NCBI RefSeq assembly: GCF_039414295.1 | Contig: NZ_JBCITM010000005.1 | Location: 173,202-237,201 of the forward strand | DNA from: Anoxynatronum sibiricum | GTDB taxonomy: Bacteria; Bacillota; Clostridia; Peptostreptococcales; Tindalliaceae | Direction of reading: 5' to 3' | Length of the DNA: 64,000 nucleotides | Shown: piece after piece, positions 41,382 through 48,468 of the stretch | Position numbering within the stretch: position 1 is the first letter of the stretch | Layout of the letters: the number at the start of each line of letters is the position of its first letter | The notes under the pieces: model-generated | Told to the model about the DNA's origin: nothing | What the model saw: the letters and a program-made list of their open reading frames with translations, nothing else | Database searches by the model: none | Program-made: the position numbers and the translations under genes

Positions 41382-41657
41382 ATGAACAACAATCATGAAA
41401 CCATCCAACATCCACCAAGCACAGCCAATCAGTTTCTTGTGAACATCCGTTATCAACAACACAATAGCTGGCAGGGAAACCTTCAGCGCTTGGACACCGG
41501 CGAAGCCATCAGTTTTCGAAGTGTCCTGGAGCTGATGAAGTTGATACAAGCTGCCCTTGGAAAAGTTGAAGGAGAAGGCCACAGAAGCTGGGCTGAAGAG
41601 GAAGGGGAGGTGAAAACAGTCAGCCACCATCAGGACCAACGGTGCTCATCTATGTAA
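41382..41657 (+). CDS. Small conserved protein of the adhesin leader, copy 2
   Basis: A 91-residue paralogue of the protein at 32053: FLVNIRYQQHNSWQGNLQRL then DTGEAISFRSVLELMKLI. The start follows GAAAGGAGCA. It lies between the TGTC-repeat promoter and the leader element of adhesin 3. Conservation is confined to the central 45 residues, with tails that differ in sequence. Function unknown; no secretion signal, so it should act in the cytoplasm. Confidence 0.75.
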   Translation: MNNNHETIQHPPSTANQFLVNIRYQQHNSWQGNLQRLDTGEAISFRSVLELMKLIQAALGKVEGEGHRSWAEEEGEVKTVSHHQDQRCSSM

Positions 41658-41735
41658 GCAACAGCGCCAGCCGTCGGTCTGAAGCAGTATCCAAAGAGAG
41701 AACGCCTATTTTCATCAGGTTTTAGATAAATAAAA

Positions 41736-41837
41736 TGGGTAACCACGTCCCATCCAGAAAAACGCGGCACTCCTCGGGTAACCACGTCCCGTCAAAACGC
41801 GGCTGAAAACAAAGCACCTGCCTTTAGAACAACGCAG
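41736..41837 (+). promoter_or_regulatory. Shared leader element before adhesin 3 (two copies plus stem-loop)
   Basis: TGGGTAACCACGTCCCA with ACGCGGC at 41736-41768, and a second copy at 41775-41803. A CCTGC...GCAGG stem-loop follows, then AAGGAG and the adhesin start. Confidence 0.6.
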
Positions 41838-41868
41838 GCACCATTTTCAGAAATAAGGAGTGAGAGAT

Positions 41869-44379
41869 ATGAGAAAGCTTCGAAAAGGACAACTCGCATT
41901 GAGCTTACTACTGGTTTTCCTACTGGCCTTCGGAAGCTTCTTCACCGCACTGGCAGATGACACAGCCGTTTCTGACGATTCCGGTCAGGGCCAGGAAGAG
42001 GTCGTGACAGAAGCACCGCCGGCAGAGGAAGATGATGATTCTGATGAACTGGATGAAGCAGATGAAAATCTGAATGACGAAGCAACAGATAACGACACCG
42101 AAGGTGACATGACAGGTGAACCTGGCGAAGAACCGGAAGCTGATGAGGAAGAAAAAGCAGACGGTGAACCTGGCGAAGAGCTTAATGAAGATGCAGATGA
42201 AACAGAAGCTGACGCAGTAGAAGAAGAGCTTGAAGAAGAGCTTGATGAAGAACTTGAAAAAGAACTTTTAGACCTGACAGGTATGATGTTGATGGCTTCA
42301 CTGCCAACAACAGGCCAGGGCATTGAACCCCTCTACATGGGCTTAAACCCGGGACCGGGACTGAATGACGTGAGTCATCCTTCTGATTGCACACTCAAAT
42401 CAGTCAAAATCGATGATCCCCAGGCAGGCAATCTGGGAAGTCAGAACAGCAGCAAGGTTTCAAAGTCAGATGCCAACACGCAGTTTGATGTTCAATTAAC
42501 CAATATTTCCTACAGCAGCTCCAACGTCTTTGACTTTAGCAGCGCCACAGACCCAGTCTATCATGTATGGGTCAAAGCAGGTCCTGGGGGATACCTCTAC
42601 AGCTATCCTGGCGGTACCTATGGCGACACAGGTCTTTACTCGCCACAGCCAGACAGCATCAGCCATATCACGTTCTTCTATTGTGAAACGGTTGTTCCCC
42701 CCAAACTGATCCTAGAAAAACTGATTGTCGACGAAAATGAAGATCTGCTGTCAGAGGACAGCACCCCCTTCAAAGTAATCATTGATGTACATGAAGGCTA
42801 CAACGACCTGTATGCAAGCGCTCAGGAAACCCCCACTTTCCCCATGACCGTGGAAGGGCTACAGCAGGGAACCACCGGGCAAATTGATTTGAGCCACCTT
42901 CCTGCTGGTTGGTACCACATCGTTGAAACAGATCTGCCGGAAGGCTATCGTGACATCAACTACAAAGTCGTGTCCGACTGCGGAGAGCCAATGATCAGAA
43001 GCCTGGAAGAAAACGGCTTGAAAGGTCTGGTTTTCTACTGGTCAAATGAATGCGACACCACCATCACCATTACCAACCAAAGAACAGAAGAAAAGTTTGG
43101 CGACATCGAAGGCAACAAATGGATCGTTCCCTTCATGGAATACTACTACAGCGGCGGCTACGGCTATTGGGGACCCAAAGACCCGGGAGCCGGCTGGCCC
43201 ATCACCCTCTCTGAAGAAAAGGGAATGGAAGAAAACGAAGTCGATGACGAAATGGTTTCAGCAACACTCATGACCATCCCCGAAGAATGGGAATGGAAAG
43301 CAGAGACACTCACCGATGACGACGGCGCCTTCAGCTTCGAGAACCTGACACTGAATAAGTGGTACAAAGTGGAAGAAGGGCTCAAGGATGGCGAAGACGC
43401 AGACGAGTGGGTACAATGGGCACCCTTCACTTACTACGTATTCCTGGGAGAAGAAGGAACCATCATTTTAACAGACAGCGACATGGAAACCCTGGCACTT
43501 CAAATGGTGGAAGGCCCCATTAACGGACAGCGCACCATTGATTTCTTCAACAGTGAAATTCCCCATGTGATCATTGAAAAAGTGATTGTGGGTGACGACA
43601 CCGATGATACCATGACACCCTTTGAAATTACCCTGACCCCCATGGTATTTGTCGATGGCGAATGGGTTCCCATGGAAGGCGTTGAGCCGCTGGTACGCAC
43701 CATTTACCAGGGAACCAACCGTTTCTTCTGGAACGGCGAATGGGTGGGAGACAACCAGGATAACGGCCTGATCGAAGTCATGTCCTCAGGGGCGAAATTT
43801 AAGTACTTCGGTAATCCTGCCAACTTGGAAACACCACCTGCCATACCTTTTGGAGCGTACTTTGTGGAAGAGGATCCGGGAGCAGACTGGCTGGCACCCC
43901 TGTATGATCTGAGTGACCAAATGATTCTCTTTGGAGTTTGCGGCCCTGAATCAGTGCCCATCTTCCTGACACAAGATGTTGCTTACCAATACTGCAACCT
44001 GTTCCCCATGATGACCATTACCAACGAACGGGATGAAGAACAGGACGCCGACGCTGATGCCGACGCCGACGCCGATGCTGACGCAGATGCCGACGCAGAT
44101 GCTGATGCCGACGCAGATGCTGACGCAGATGCTGACGCCGATGCTGACGCCGATGCCGATGCAGACGTCACCATTGAACCCTTTGAAATTCCTCTGGGAG
44201 CGCCAACACCAGTGGTAACCATGGACACCCCTGAAGAAATCATCATTCTCGACGAAGAAGTTCCTCTGGGAGTGCCCACATTGCCTCAAACCGGTGAAAG
44301 AAGTCCCTATCACCTCTACCTGGCCGGCCTCTTTATGACAGCCGCAGGTGTGATCCTGAAAAAACGGCAACAGGCATAA
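41869..44379 (+). CDS. LPXTG-anchored pilin-like surface protein with Asp-Ala stalk
   Basis: An 836-residue secreted protein. Signal peptide to about residue 27 (FFTALADD), then a Glu/Asp-rich region to about 140. Several SpaA/Cna-B-type beta domains follow, each ending in an E-box-like segment (GWYHIVETDLPEGYRDI, FGAYFVEEDPGADWLAP). The Asp-Ala stalk (residues 726-766) leads to a sorting signal with LPQTG at 805, a hydrophobic segment and KKRQQA. No thioester Cys/Gln pair was seen, unlike the other two. The ATG at 41869 lies eight bases after AAGGAG; the GTG at 41860 overlaps that site. It may form a pilus or fibre if domains are cross-linked. Confidence 0.85.
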   Translation: MRKLRKGQLALSLLLVFLLAFGSFFTALADDTAVSDDSGQGQEEVVTEAPPAEEDDDSDELDEADENLNDEATDNDTEGDMTGEPGEEPEADEEEKADGEPGEELNEDADETEADAVEEELEEELDEELEKELLDLTGMMLMASLPTTGQGIEPLYMGLNPGPGLNDVSHPSDCTLKSVKIDDPQAGNLGSQNSSKVSKSDANTQFDVQLTNISYSSSNVFDFSSATDPVYHVWVKAGPGGYLYSYPGGTYGDTGLYSPQPDSISHITFFYCETVVPPKLILEKLIVDENEDLLSEDSTPFKVIIDVHEGYNDLYASAQETPTFPMTVEGLQQGTTGQIDLSHLPAGWYHIVETDLPEGYRDINYKVVSDCGEPMIRSLEENGLKGLVFYWSNECDTTITITNQRTEEKFGDIEGNKWIVPFMEYYYSGGYGYWGPKDPGAGWPITLSEEKGMEENEVDDEMVSATLMTIPEEWEWKAETLTDDDGAFSFENLTLNKWYKVEEGLKDGEDADEWVQWAPFTYYVFLGEEGTIILTDSDMETLALQMVEGPINGQRTIDFFNSEIPHVIIEKVIVGDDTDDTMTPFEITLTPMVFVDGEWVPMEGVEPLVRTIYQGTNRFFWNGEWVGDNQDNGLIEVMSSGAKFKYFGNPANLETPPAIPFGAYFVEEDPGADWLAPLYDLSDQMILFGVCGPESVPIFLTQDVAYQYCNLFPMMTITNERDEEQDADADADADADADADADADADADADADADADADADADADADVTIEPFEIPLGAPTPVVTMDTPEEIIILDEEVPLGVPTLPQTGERSPYHLYLAGLFMTAAGVILKKRQQA
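44044..44166 (+). repeat. Asp-Ala dipeptide stalk of adhesin 3 (41 codons)
   Basis: Uninterrupted Asp-Ala alternation with mixed synonymous codons. Confidence 0.9.
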
Positions 44380-44431
44380 CCCAACTTAAACCAGCATAAA
44401 AGCTAAATAAAAACCGGCTGTGACGAGAAGG

Positions 44432-44459
44432 CAGGGAACAATGAGCAGGGAATAGTAAA
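44432..44459 (-). repeat. Dispersed heptad repeat element, copy 8 (inverted)
   Basis: On the minus strand the units read TTTACTA, TTCCCTG, CTCATTG, TTCCCTG. It is the only copy in this orientation and lies between two partial copies of AAAACCGGCTGTGAC (about 44410 and 44483). Confidence 0.7.
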
Positions 44460-44480
44460 TCAAAATCGCATGAAACAATG

Positions 44481-44519
44481 AAAAAACCGGCTGCGACAGA
44501 TTGTCACAGCCGGTTTTTT
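44481..44519 (+). terminator. Intrinsic terminator after adhesin 3
   Basis: AAAAAACCGGCTGCGACA pairs with TGTCACAGCCGGTTTTTT across a three-base loop. It is about 100 bases after the stop codon. Confidence 0.85.
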
Positions 44520-44598
44520 GCGGCATAGGAAGCAGCACATGCAAAATAGTGATTGATATACTTTTAATAATGAGCTTGAAGGAAGCAGGAAAAAATGA

Positions 44599-44627
44599 TT
44601 GATCAGCGTTGGCGTTTGGAGTATACT
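44599..44627 (+). promoter_or_regulatory. Promoter of the toxin-antitoxin pair
   Basis: TTGATC (44599-44604) and TATACT (44622-44627) are 17 bases apart. A purine-rich GAAA repeat tract (about 44631-44680) lies between it and the antitoxin start. Confidence 0.6.
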
Positions 44628-44698
44628 TAAAGAAAGAAAGATAGAAAGTTAGAAAGAAAGAAAATTGAAAAACAAGAAAAGATGAAGAGGTGAAAATA

Positions 44699-44965
44699 AT
44701 GCTGACTGAACTTCGAAAAAAATCACAGATAACCATACCTAAGGATGTAGTCAAACGAATGGGGTTAAAGGAAGGCGATCAGTTTGAAATTGTTGAGCAG
44801 GGTGGAGTGATTCATTTGGTGCCGGTGGCAATTTATCCCAAAAGATATGTAGAAGAATTAAAAGAAGAAATGGAAACTTTAAAATCAGATATTCAATCTG
44901 GAAAGAAGGCGGTCTTCGACAACGTAGATGATCTGTTTGCTCAATTAGACAAAGACGAAAGGTGA
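44699..44965 (+). CDS. AbrB/MazE-type (SpoVT-AbrB domain) antitoxin
   Basis: An 88-residue DNA-binding protein. The N-terminal swapped-hairpin domain is clear: LTELRKKSQITIPKDVVKRM followed by GLKEGDQFEIVEQGGVIHLVPV. The C-terminal acidic helix region (about 50-88) would wrap the toxin. AGAGGTG lies before the ATG at 44699. It is followed after seven bases by a RelE/ParE-type reading frame, the usual antitoxin-toxin order. It likely represses its own promoter. Confidence 0.82.
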   Translation: MLTELRKKSQITIPKDVVKRMGLKEGDQFEIVEQGGVIHLVPVAIYPKRYVEELKEEMETLKSDIQSGKKAVFDNVDDLFAQLDKDER

Positions 44966-44972
44966 GGTGGCA

Positions 44973-45236
44973 GTGTATCAGATCACTTACTCGAAAAGAT
45001 TTCTGAAACACTACAGGAAATTGACGGCAGAGGAAAAGAAGTTGATTAGAGTAAAAGTTGAACGACTGGCAGAAAATCCCATGCACCCCTGACTAAGAAG
45101 TAAACGTATTAAGGGGACAGAAAACTTGTTTGAGTGCAGTGTGAATATGGATATTCGAGTTATTTGGTACTATGAAGGTGATCGAGTCATTCTGTTACTG
45201 GATGTCGGGCACCATGATTTATTGCATCAGTATTAG
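44973..45236 (+). pseudogene. RelE/ParE-type toxin gene interrupted by a TGA codon
   Basis: Reading from GTG at 44973 gives YQITYSKRFLKHYRKLTAEE up to residue 39, then a TGA at 45090-45092. The same frame then continues without any other stop to TAG at 45234: IKGTENLFECSVNMDIRVIW and DVGHHDLLHQY, the conserved C-terminal part of the RelE superfamily, including RVIW and the final His. A TCA-to-TGA change would explain it. The ribosome binding site GAGGTGG is intact. Most likely an inactivated toxin with an intact antitoxin; a sequencing error is the main alternative. Confidence 0.8.
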
Positions 45237-45277
45237 ACGTTGACTCAGTTTGCTAAATGTTCATCCCATAACACTCT

Positions 45278-45320
45278 AAAAAGCGCCACCGTACCGGTTT
45301 TCCGGCCCGATGGCGCTTTT
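45278..45320. terminator. Terminator between the toxin remnant and the stalk-domain protein
   Basis: AAAAGCGCCA pairs with TGGCGCTTTT, with a GC-rich inner hairpin. A and T tracts on both sides allow use in both directions. It lies seven bases from the minus-strand stop. Confidence 0.8.
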
Positions 45321-45326
45321 AATTAT

Positions 45327-47984
45327 CTACTCCCTGCCCTTCACCAGAATCACCTGGGCCACCCGGTCAACCACTTCCAGGGTGACGGTGCGGTTCAGCA
45401 GCCGTACAGCTTCGGCGGCCACCTCTTCAGCCCACTGATCAAAAGCAGCTTCATCCACTGAGCGCCAGGCACTTTCCTGAATGGCGAAATCGCCTTCCAG
45501 CTTCACCCGCACTGAACCATCGGTGTCTTCCCGTATCGTATAAGTGAAACGCAAGTCGTCGTAACGGTTCCAGTTGCGATTCAGTTCCCTTGCCACGTCC
45601 TCCATCAGACTGTAAGAACGCAGCTCCCCCCGTTCAATGGCGAACCGGTAGAAGGGTTCTTCGCCCCGGTTGTTGACCATAAAGCCATCCACTCGAATGT
45701 TGGGGTACTTGTCTTCCAGCTCTTTCTGCAGCGCCATCAGGTAGTCTCTCTTGTAAGTGACAGACCGGTTCATAAACCGGCTTTCAGGGGTGATCACCGT
45801 CAGTTCCACATCCCGGCGAATCAATTGGGCATCATATTCATAGCTGATACCGTCAAAGCGGCCCAGGTATCGGCGTAAAATGCGTAACAGCTCAGTAATA
45901 TCAACGGTCTGAACACCAGCTGAGCCACCGTGCTCTTCAAAATTAAACCGCAGGCTGCCATCCCGGGAGGTGAAAGTAATATAAGTATATTCATTGGAGG
46001 CAGTGTTGCGGGAGGTGATCCAGCCCTCGATGGTGGCGTCGGCATCAAAAAGCTCCTGCAGGGCGGCTTCCATATCACCAATCCAGTTTTCAATCCGCTG
46101 GCGGGAAAGGGCATCAAACCGGTTGAAATCAGCGGCATCATAGGTAATACGCAGCCGGTAACGGCTGCCTGAAATACGAGACAAAGTGATGTAAGTGGAA
46201 ATGCCGTCAATGGTTTCGTAATAGTCCTCCAAATAGCGTTCCATGCCTGCCAGGGTGGTGACCCGGCGGTAAGGGATGCGACGGGATTCATCCTGCTGGG
46301 TTTCCTGCTTTTCAGTCAGTTGCTGCTCCAAATCGGCCACCGTTGCCTGCAAGGCAGCGACAGTCTGACGGTCATTCTCCAGTTGCTGAAGCATGGCCGG
46401 GAACAGGTTGCTTCTGGCAGCCGGGTTACTGCCCAGTCTCAGGGTGTTGGTGACAGGATCACTGGAAAGTGTCAGATAAAGGGCATCAGCCCATTCACCC
46501 AGGGGAACATACAGGGTGTTCTGCCAGACAAACATTTCTTCCTGACTGTGGAAAGAAACCCCATCCACCGTCATGCGCAGGGGGTAGAGGGTGATGCCGG
46601 CCTGCTGAGTGGTAATGGCCACAGGGGCCGCCAGGGCAGCATAGGCATCCTGCATCGGGGGACTGCCGGCGGTCTCGGTGGTGGTGCCGGCTTCCTGCTG
46701 CCAGTTGTGCCACCGGTCATCCCGGGCATCCCGGTACCGGTCGTCATACCGGTCGCGATCATCGTACCAGTACCGGCCATCATCCCGGTACCGGTCGTCG
46801 TAGTAGTCATCGTACCGGTCATCATAACGGGTGGCGCTGTGCCACCGCAGGCGCCCGCTGTCCATGCGAAAGCTCTCCAAAAAGCGGCCGGTGTCTTCGT
46901 CCAGCACTTCTCCCCACACATAAAGGTTCCGTTCAGCCTGGTTGATTTCCTCGGCCACCCGGGTTAAAAAGGCTTCCCGGCGGCTCTGGCTCAAGGCTTC
47001 GTAATCACTGCGGCGGGTGTCGATGGTGACATCCAGCTCATCTCTTGCGGCTCGGGCCCGAAAGCTGTAGTCTACGCCGTCATACCGGTTCAGCTGATCA
47101 TTGAGCCGGTCTTCCACCCGGCGGGCCATGGTGGCGGTGACGCTGCCGATGCGGGTGTCACGGGAGCTGGAGCTGCTGCTGCCAGAAGGGGTATAGCGGA
47201 AGGTGAGGGTGGGGCGGGTACTGTTGCTGCCTGCCTCAAACTCCACCAGGCTGCGAGTGCTGTTGTTGCGGCTTCTCAGGCTGCCTGTCACTTCCCAGGT
47301 GCCTGGGGCCAGGGTGGTGGCGGCGGCCACCAAATCCTCCACATAAGCTGTGACGGTGCTTCTGGCCAGCCGTTCAAAATCCCGGCGGTCGCTTTCGTCC
47401 ACGGTGACGGTGATGGTCATCAGTTGACTGCCGCTGTCTGCAAGGCTCACCGACAGTGGAATCCCCTGCACCCGGCCAAAAACGTTCTGAACAAAGCGCT
47501 CCGCCTCACGAAGGCTGCTCATTTCCGTTAAGACAGTGCTGGTGGCACTACCGGTGCTGCTGGTGTTCAATGCTGCCAGTGAAGCCTCCAGTGCCTGCTG
47601 ATGCTGCTGCAGCTGGGTTTTTTCGTAGCCCAGTCGGGCCACTTCTCCCGCCCAGGGGTTGGTGCCCGGCTGGTTCAACACGCCTTCGGTGGTCAGCTCC
47701 AGCCAGCCTTCGGTGGCATCAAAGCGAACCCCCACCCCTAAAAAAGCACCCAGAGGCATGGCGGGACCATAAGGCTGGCCCTCCAGCCAAACCAGAGGCT
47801 GTTCCAGACGCAGAGCGAAGTTGTCCAAAGTGATGGCTGTATCCCGCAACTCCAGCGTGGCATTCCGGGGGTAACCGGCAGCCCAGGCGGGGGCCAGGCT
47901 GCCCATCACCAGCAGTGCAACGAGAAACAAACACAAAAATTGAAAAAAATGACAAAGTGAAGCATGACCGTGAGATGTCTTCAA
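45327..47984 (-). CDS. Secreted stalk-domain (copper amine oxidase N-like) protein with Asp/Arg/Tyr linker
   Basis: An 885-residue exported protein. Signal peptide: FLCLFLVALLVMGSLAPAWA. Two stalk-like domains follow (GPAMPLGAFLGVGVRFDATE near residue 60, and YVPLGEWADALYLTLSSDP further on). Between them is a coiled part and a striking linker of DDRYDDYYDDRYRDD type (about residues 383-430). The rest repeats a beta-alpha pattern (FDALSRQRIENWIGDMEAAL; YKRDYLMALQKELEDKYPN). The best start is TTG at 47984, nine bases after a perfect AGGAGG; the ATG at 48002 would put AGGAGG inside the gene. Probably a cell-envelope structural protein; function unknown. Confidence 0.75.
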   Translation of the reverse strand: MKTSHGHASLCHFFQFLCLFLVALLVMGSLAPAWAAGYPRNATLELRDTAITLDNFALRLEQPLVWLEGQPYGPAMPLGAFLGVGVRFDATEGWLELTTEGVLNQPGTNPWAGEVARLGYEKTQLQQHQQALEASLAALNTSSTGSATSTVLTEMSSLREAERFVQNVFGRVQGIPLSVSLADSGSQLMTITVTVDESDRRDFERLARSTVTAYVEDLVAAATTLAPGTWEVTGSLRSRNNSTRSLVEFEAGSNSTRPTLTFRYTPSGSSSSSSRDTRIGSVTATMARRVEDRLNDQLNRYDGVDYSFRARAARDELDVTIDTRRSDYEALSQSRREAFLTRVAEEINQAERNLYVWGEVLDEDTGRFLESFRMDSGRLRWHSATRYDDRYDDYYDDRYRDDGRYWYDDRDRYDDRYRDARDDRWHNWQQEAGTTTETAGSPPMQDAYAALAAPVAITTQQAGITLYPLRMTVDGVSFHSQEEMFVWQNTLYVPLGEWADALYLTLSSDPVTNTLRLGSNPAARSNLFPAMLQQLENDRQTVAALQATVADLEQQLTEKQETQQDESRRIPYRRVTTLAGMERYLEDYYETIDGISTYITLSRISGSRYRLRITYDAADFNRFDALSRQRIENWIGDMEAALQELFDADATIEGWITSRNTASNEYTYITFTSRDGSLRFNFEEHGGSAGVQTVDITELLRILRRYLGRFDGISYEYDAQLIRRDVELTVITPESRFMNRSVTYKRDYLMALQKELEDKYPNIRVDGFMVNNRGEEPFYRFAIERGELRSYSLMEDVARELNRNWNRYDDLRFTYTIREDTDGSVRVKLEGDFAIQESAWRSVDEAAFDQWAEEVAAEAVRLLNRTVTLEVVDRVAQVILVKGRE

Positions 47985-48133
47985 TTTAGAGAACCTCCTC
48001 ATGATGTGATGTGCGGTTTTAATGATCGGGAAAATGTCTTCGTGGCAGTGAATATCTTCATGCGATGGGACTATCTTCATGATGATGAGACGGCCTTCAT
48101 TAATATGGGGATCTGGGGTATGTGGTGTCATAG

Positions 48134-48166
48134 CCTTATGATATAATAAGGGGCGTTCAATGGCAA
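48134..48166 (-). promoter_or_regulatory. Promoter with overlapping palindrome for the stalk-domain protein
   Basis: On the minus strand TTGCCA (48161-48166) and TATCAT (48138-48143) are 17 bases apart, upstream of the TTG start. CCTTAT and ATAAGG arms (48134-48151) flank six bases over the -10. The remaining divergent gap (48167-48468) has a weak hairpin near 48297-48325 but no clear plus-strand promoter. Confidence 0.5.
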
Positions 48167-48468
48167 TAACCGGCCATGGCAATGAGGCAAATCAGGTGGT
48201 CATGCCCTGAACGCGATGATCACATGAATCTGATGGCAACCTGATTCCGATGGCCACCCGATAAAGTCTTGAACATAATTAAGAAAAGCCTCTAACATAC
48301 TATCGGATTTTTGTCGATAAAAGTATAGAGTTGTAGCCACTTTTCCTCTCAGAAGGACTTTAGCAAGTCGCTTCAATCTCATCTATCACAGCGAAATGAA
48401 GTGTCAAATGACAATCCCAATCTGATCATATCAGCTTCACAATATCAGCCAAATGGAGGAATTAACCC

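Noticed and set aside
45240..45461. 73-residue plus-strand frame after the toxin remnant
   Set aside because: It spans a clear terminator hairpin and the end of the convergent gene.
48002..48182. Upstream ATG starts for the stalk-domain protein (48182 or 48002)
   Set aside because: The residues before the signal peptide are His/Ile-rich without family likeness, the promoter lies inside this stretch, and AGGAGG points to the TTG at 47984.
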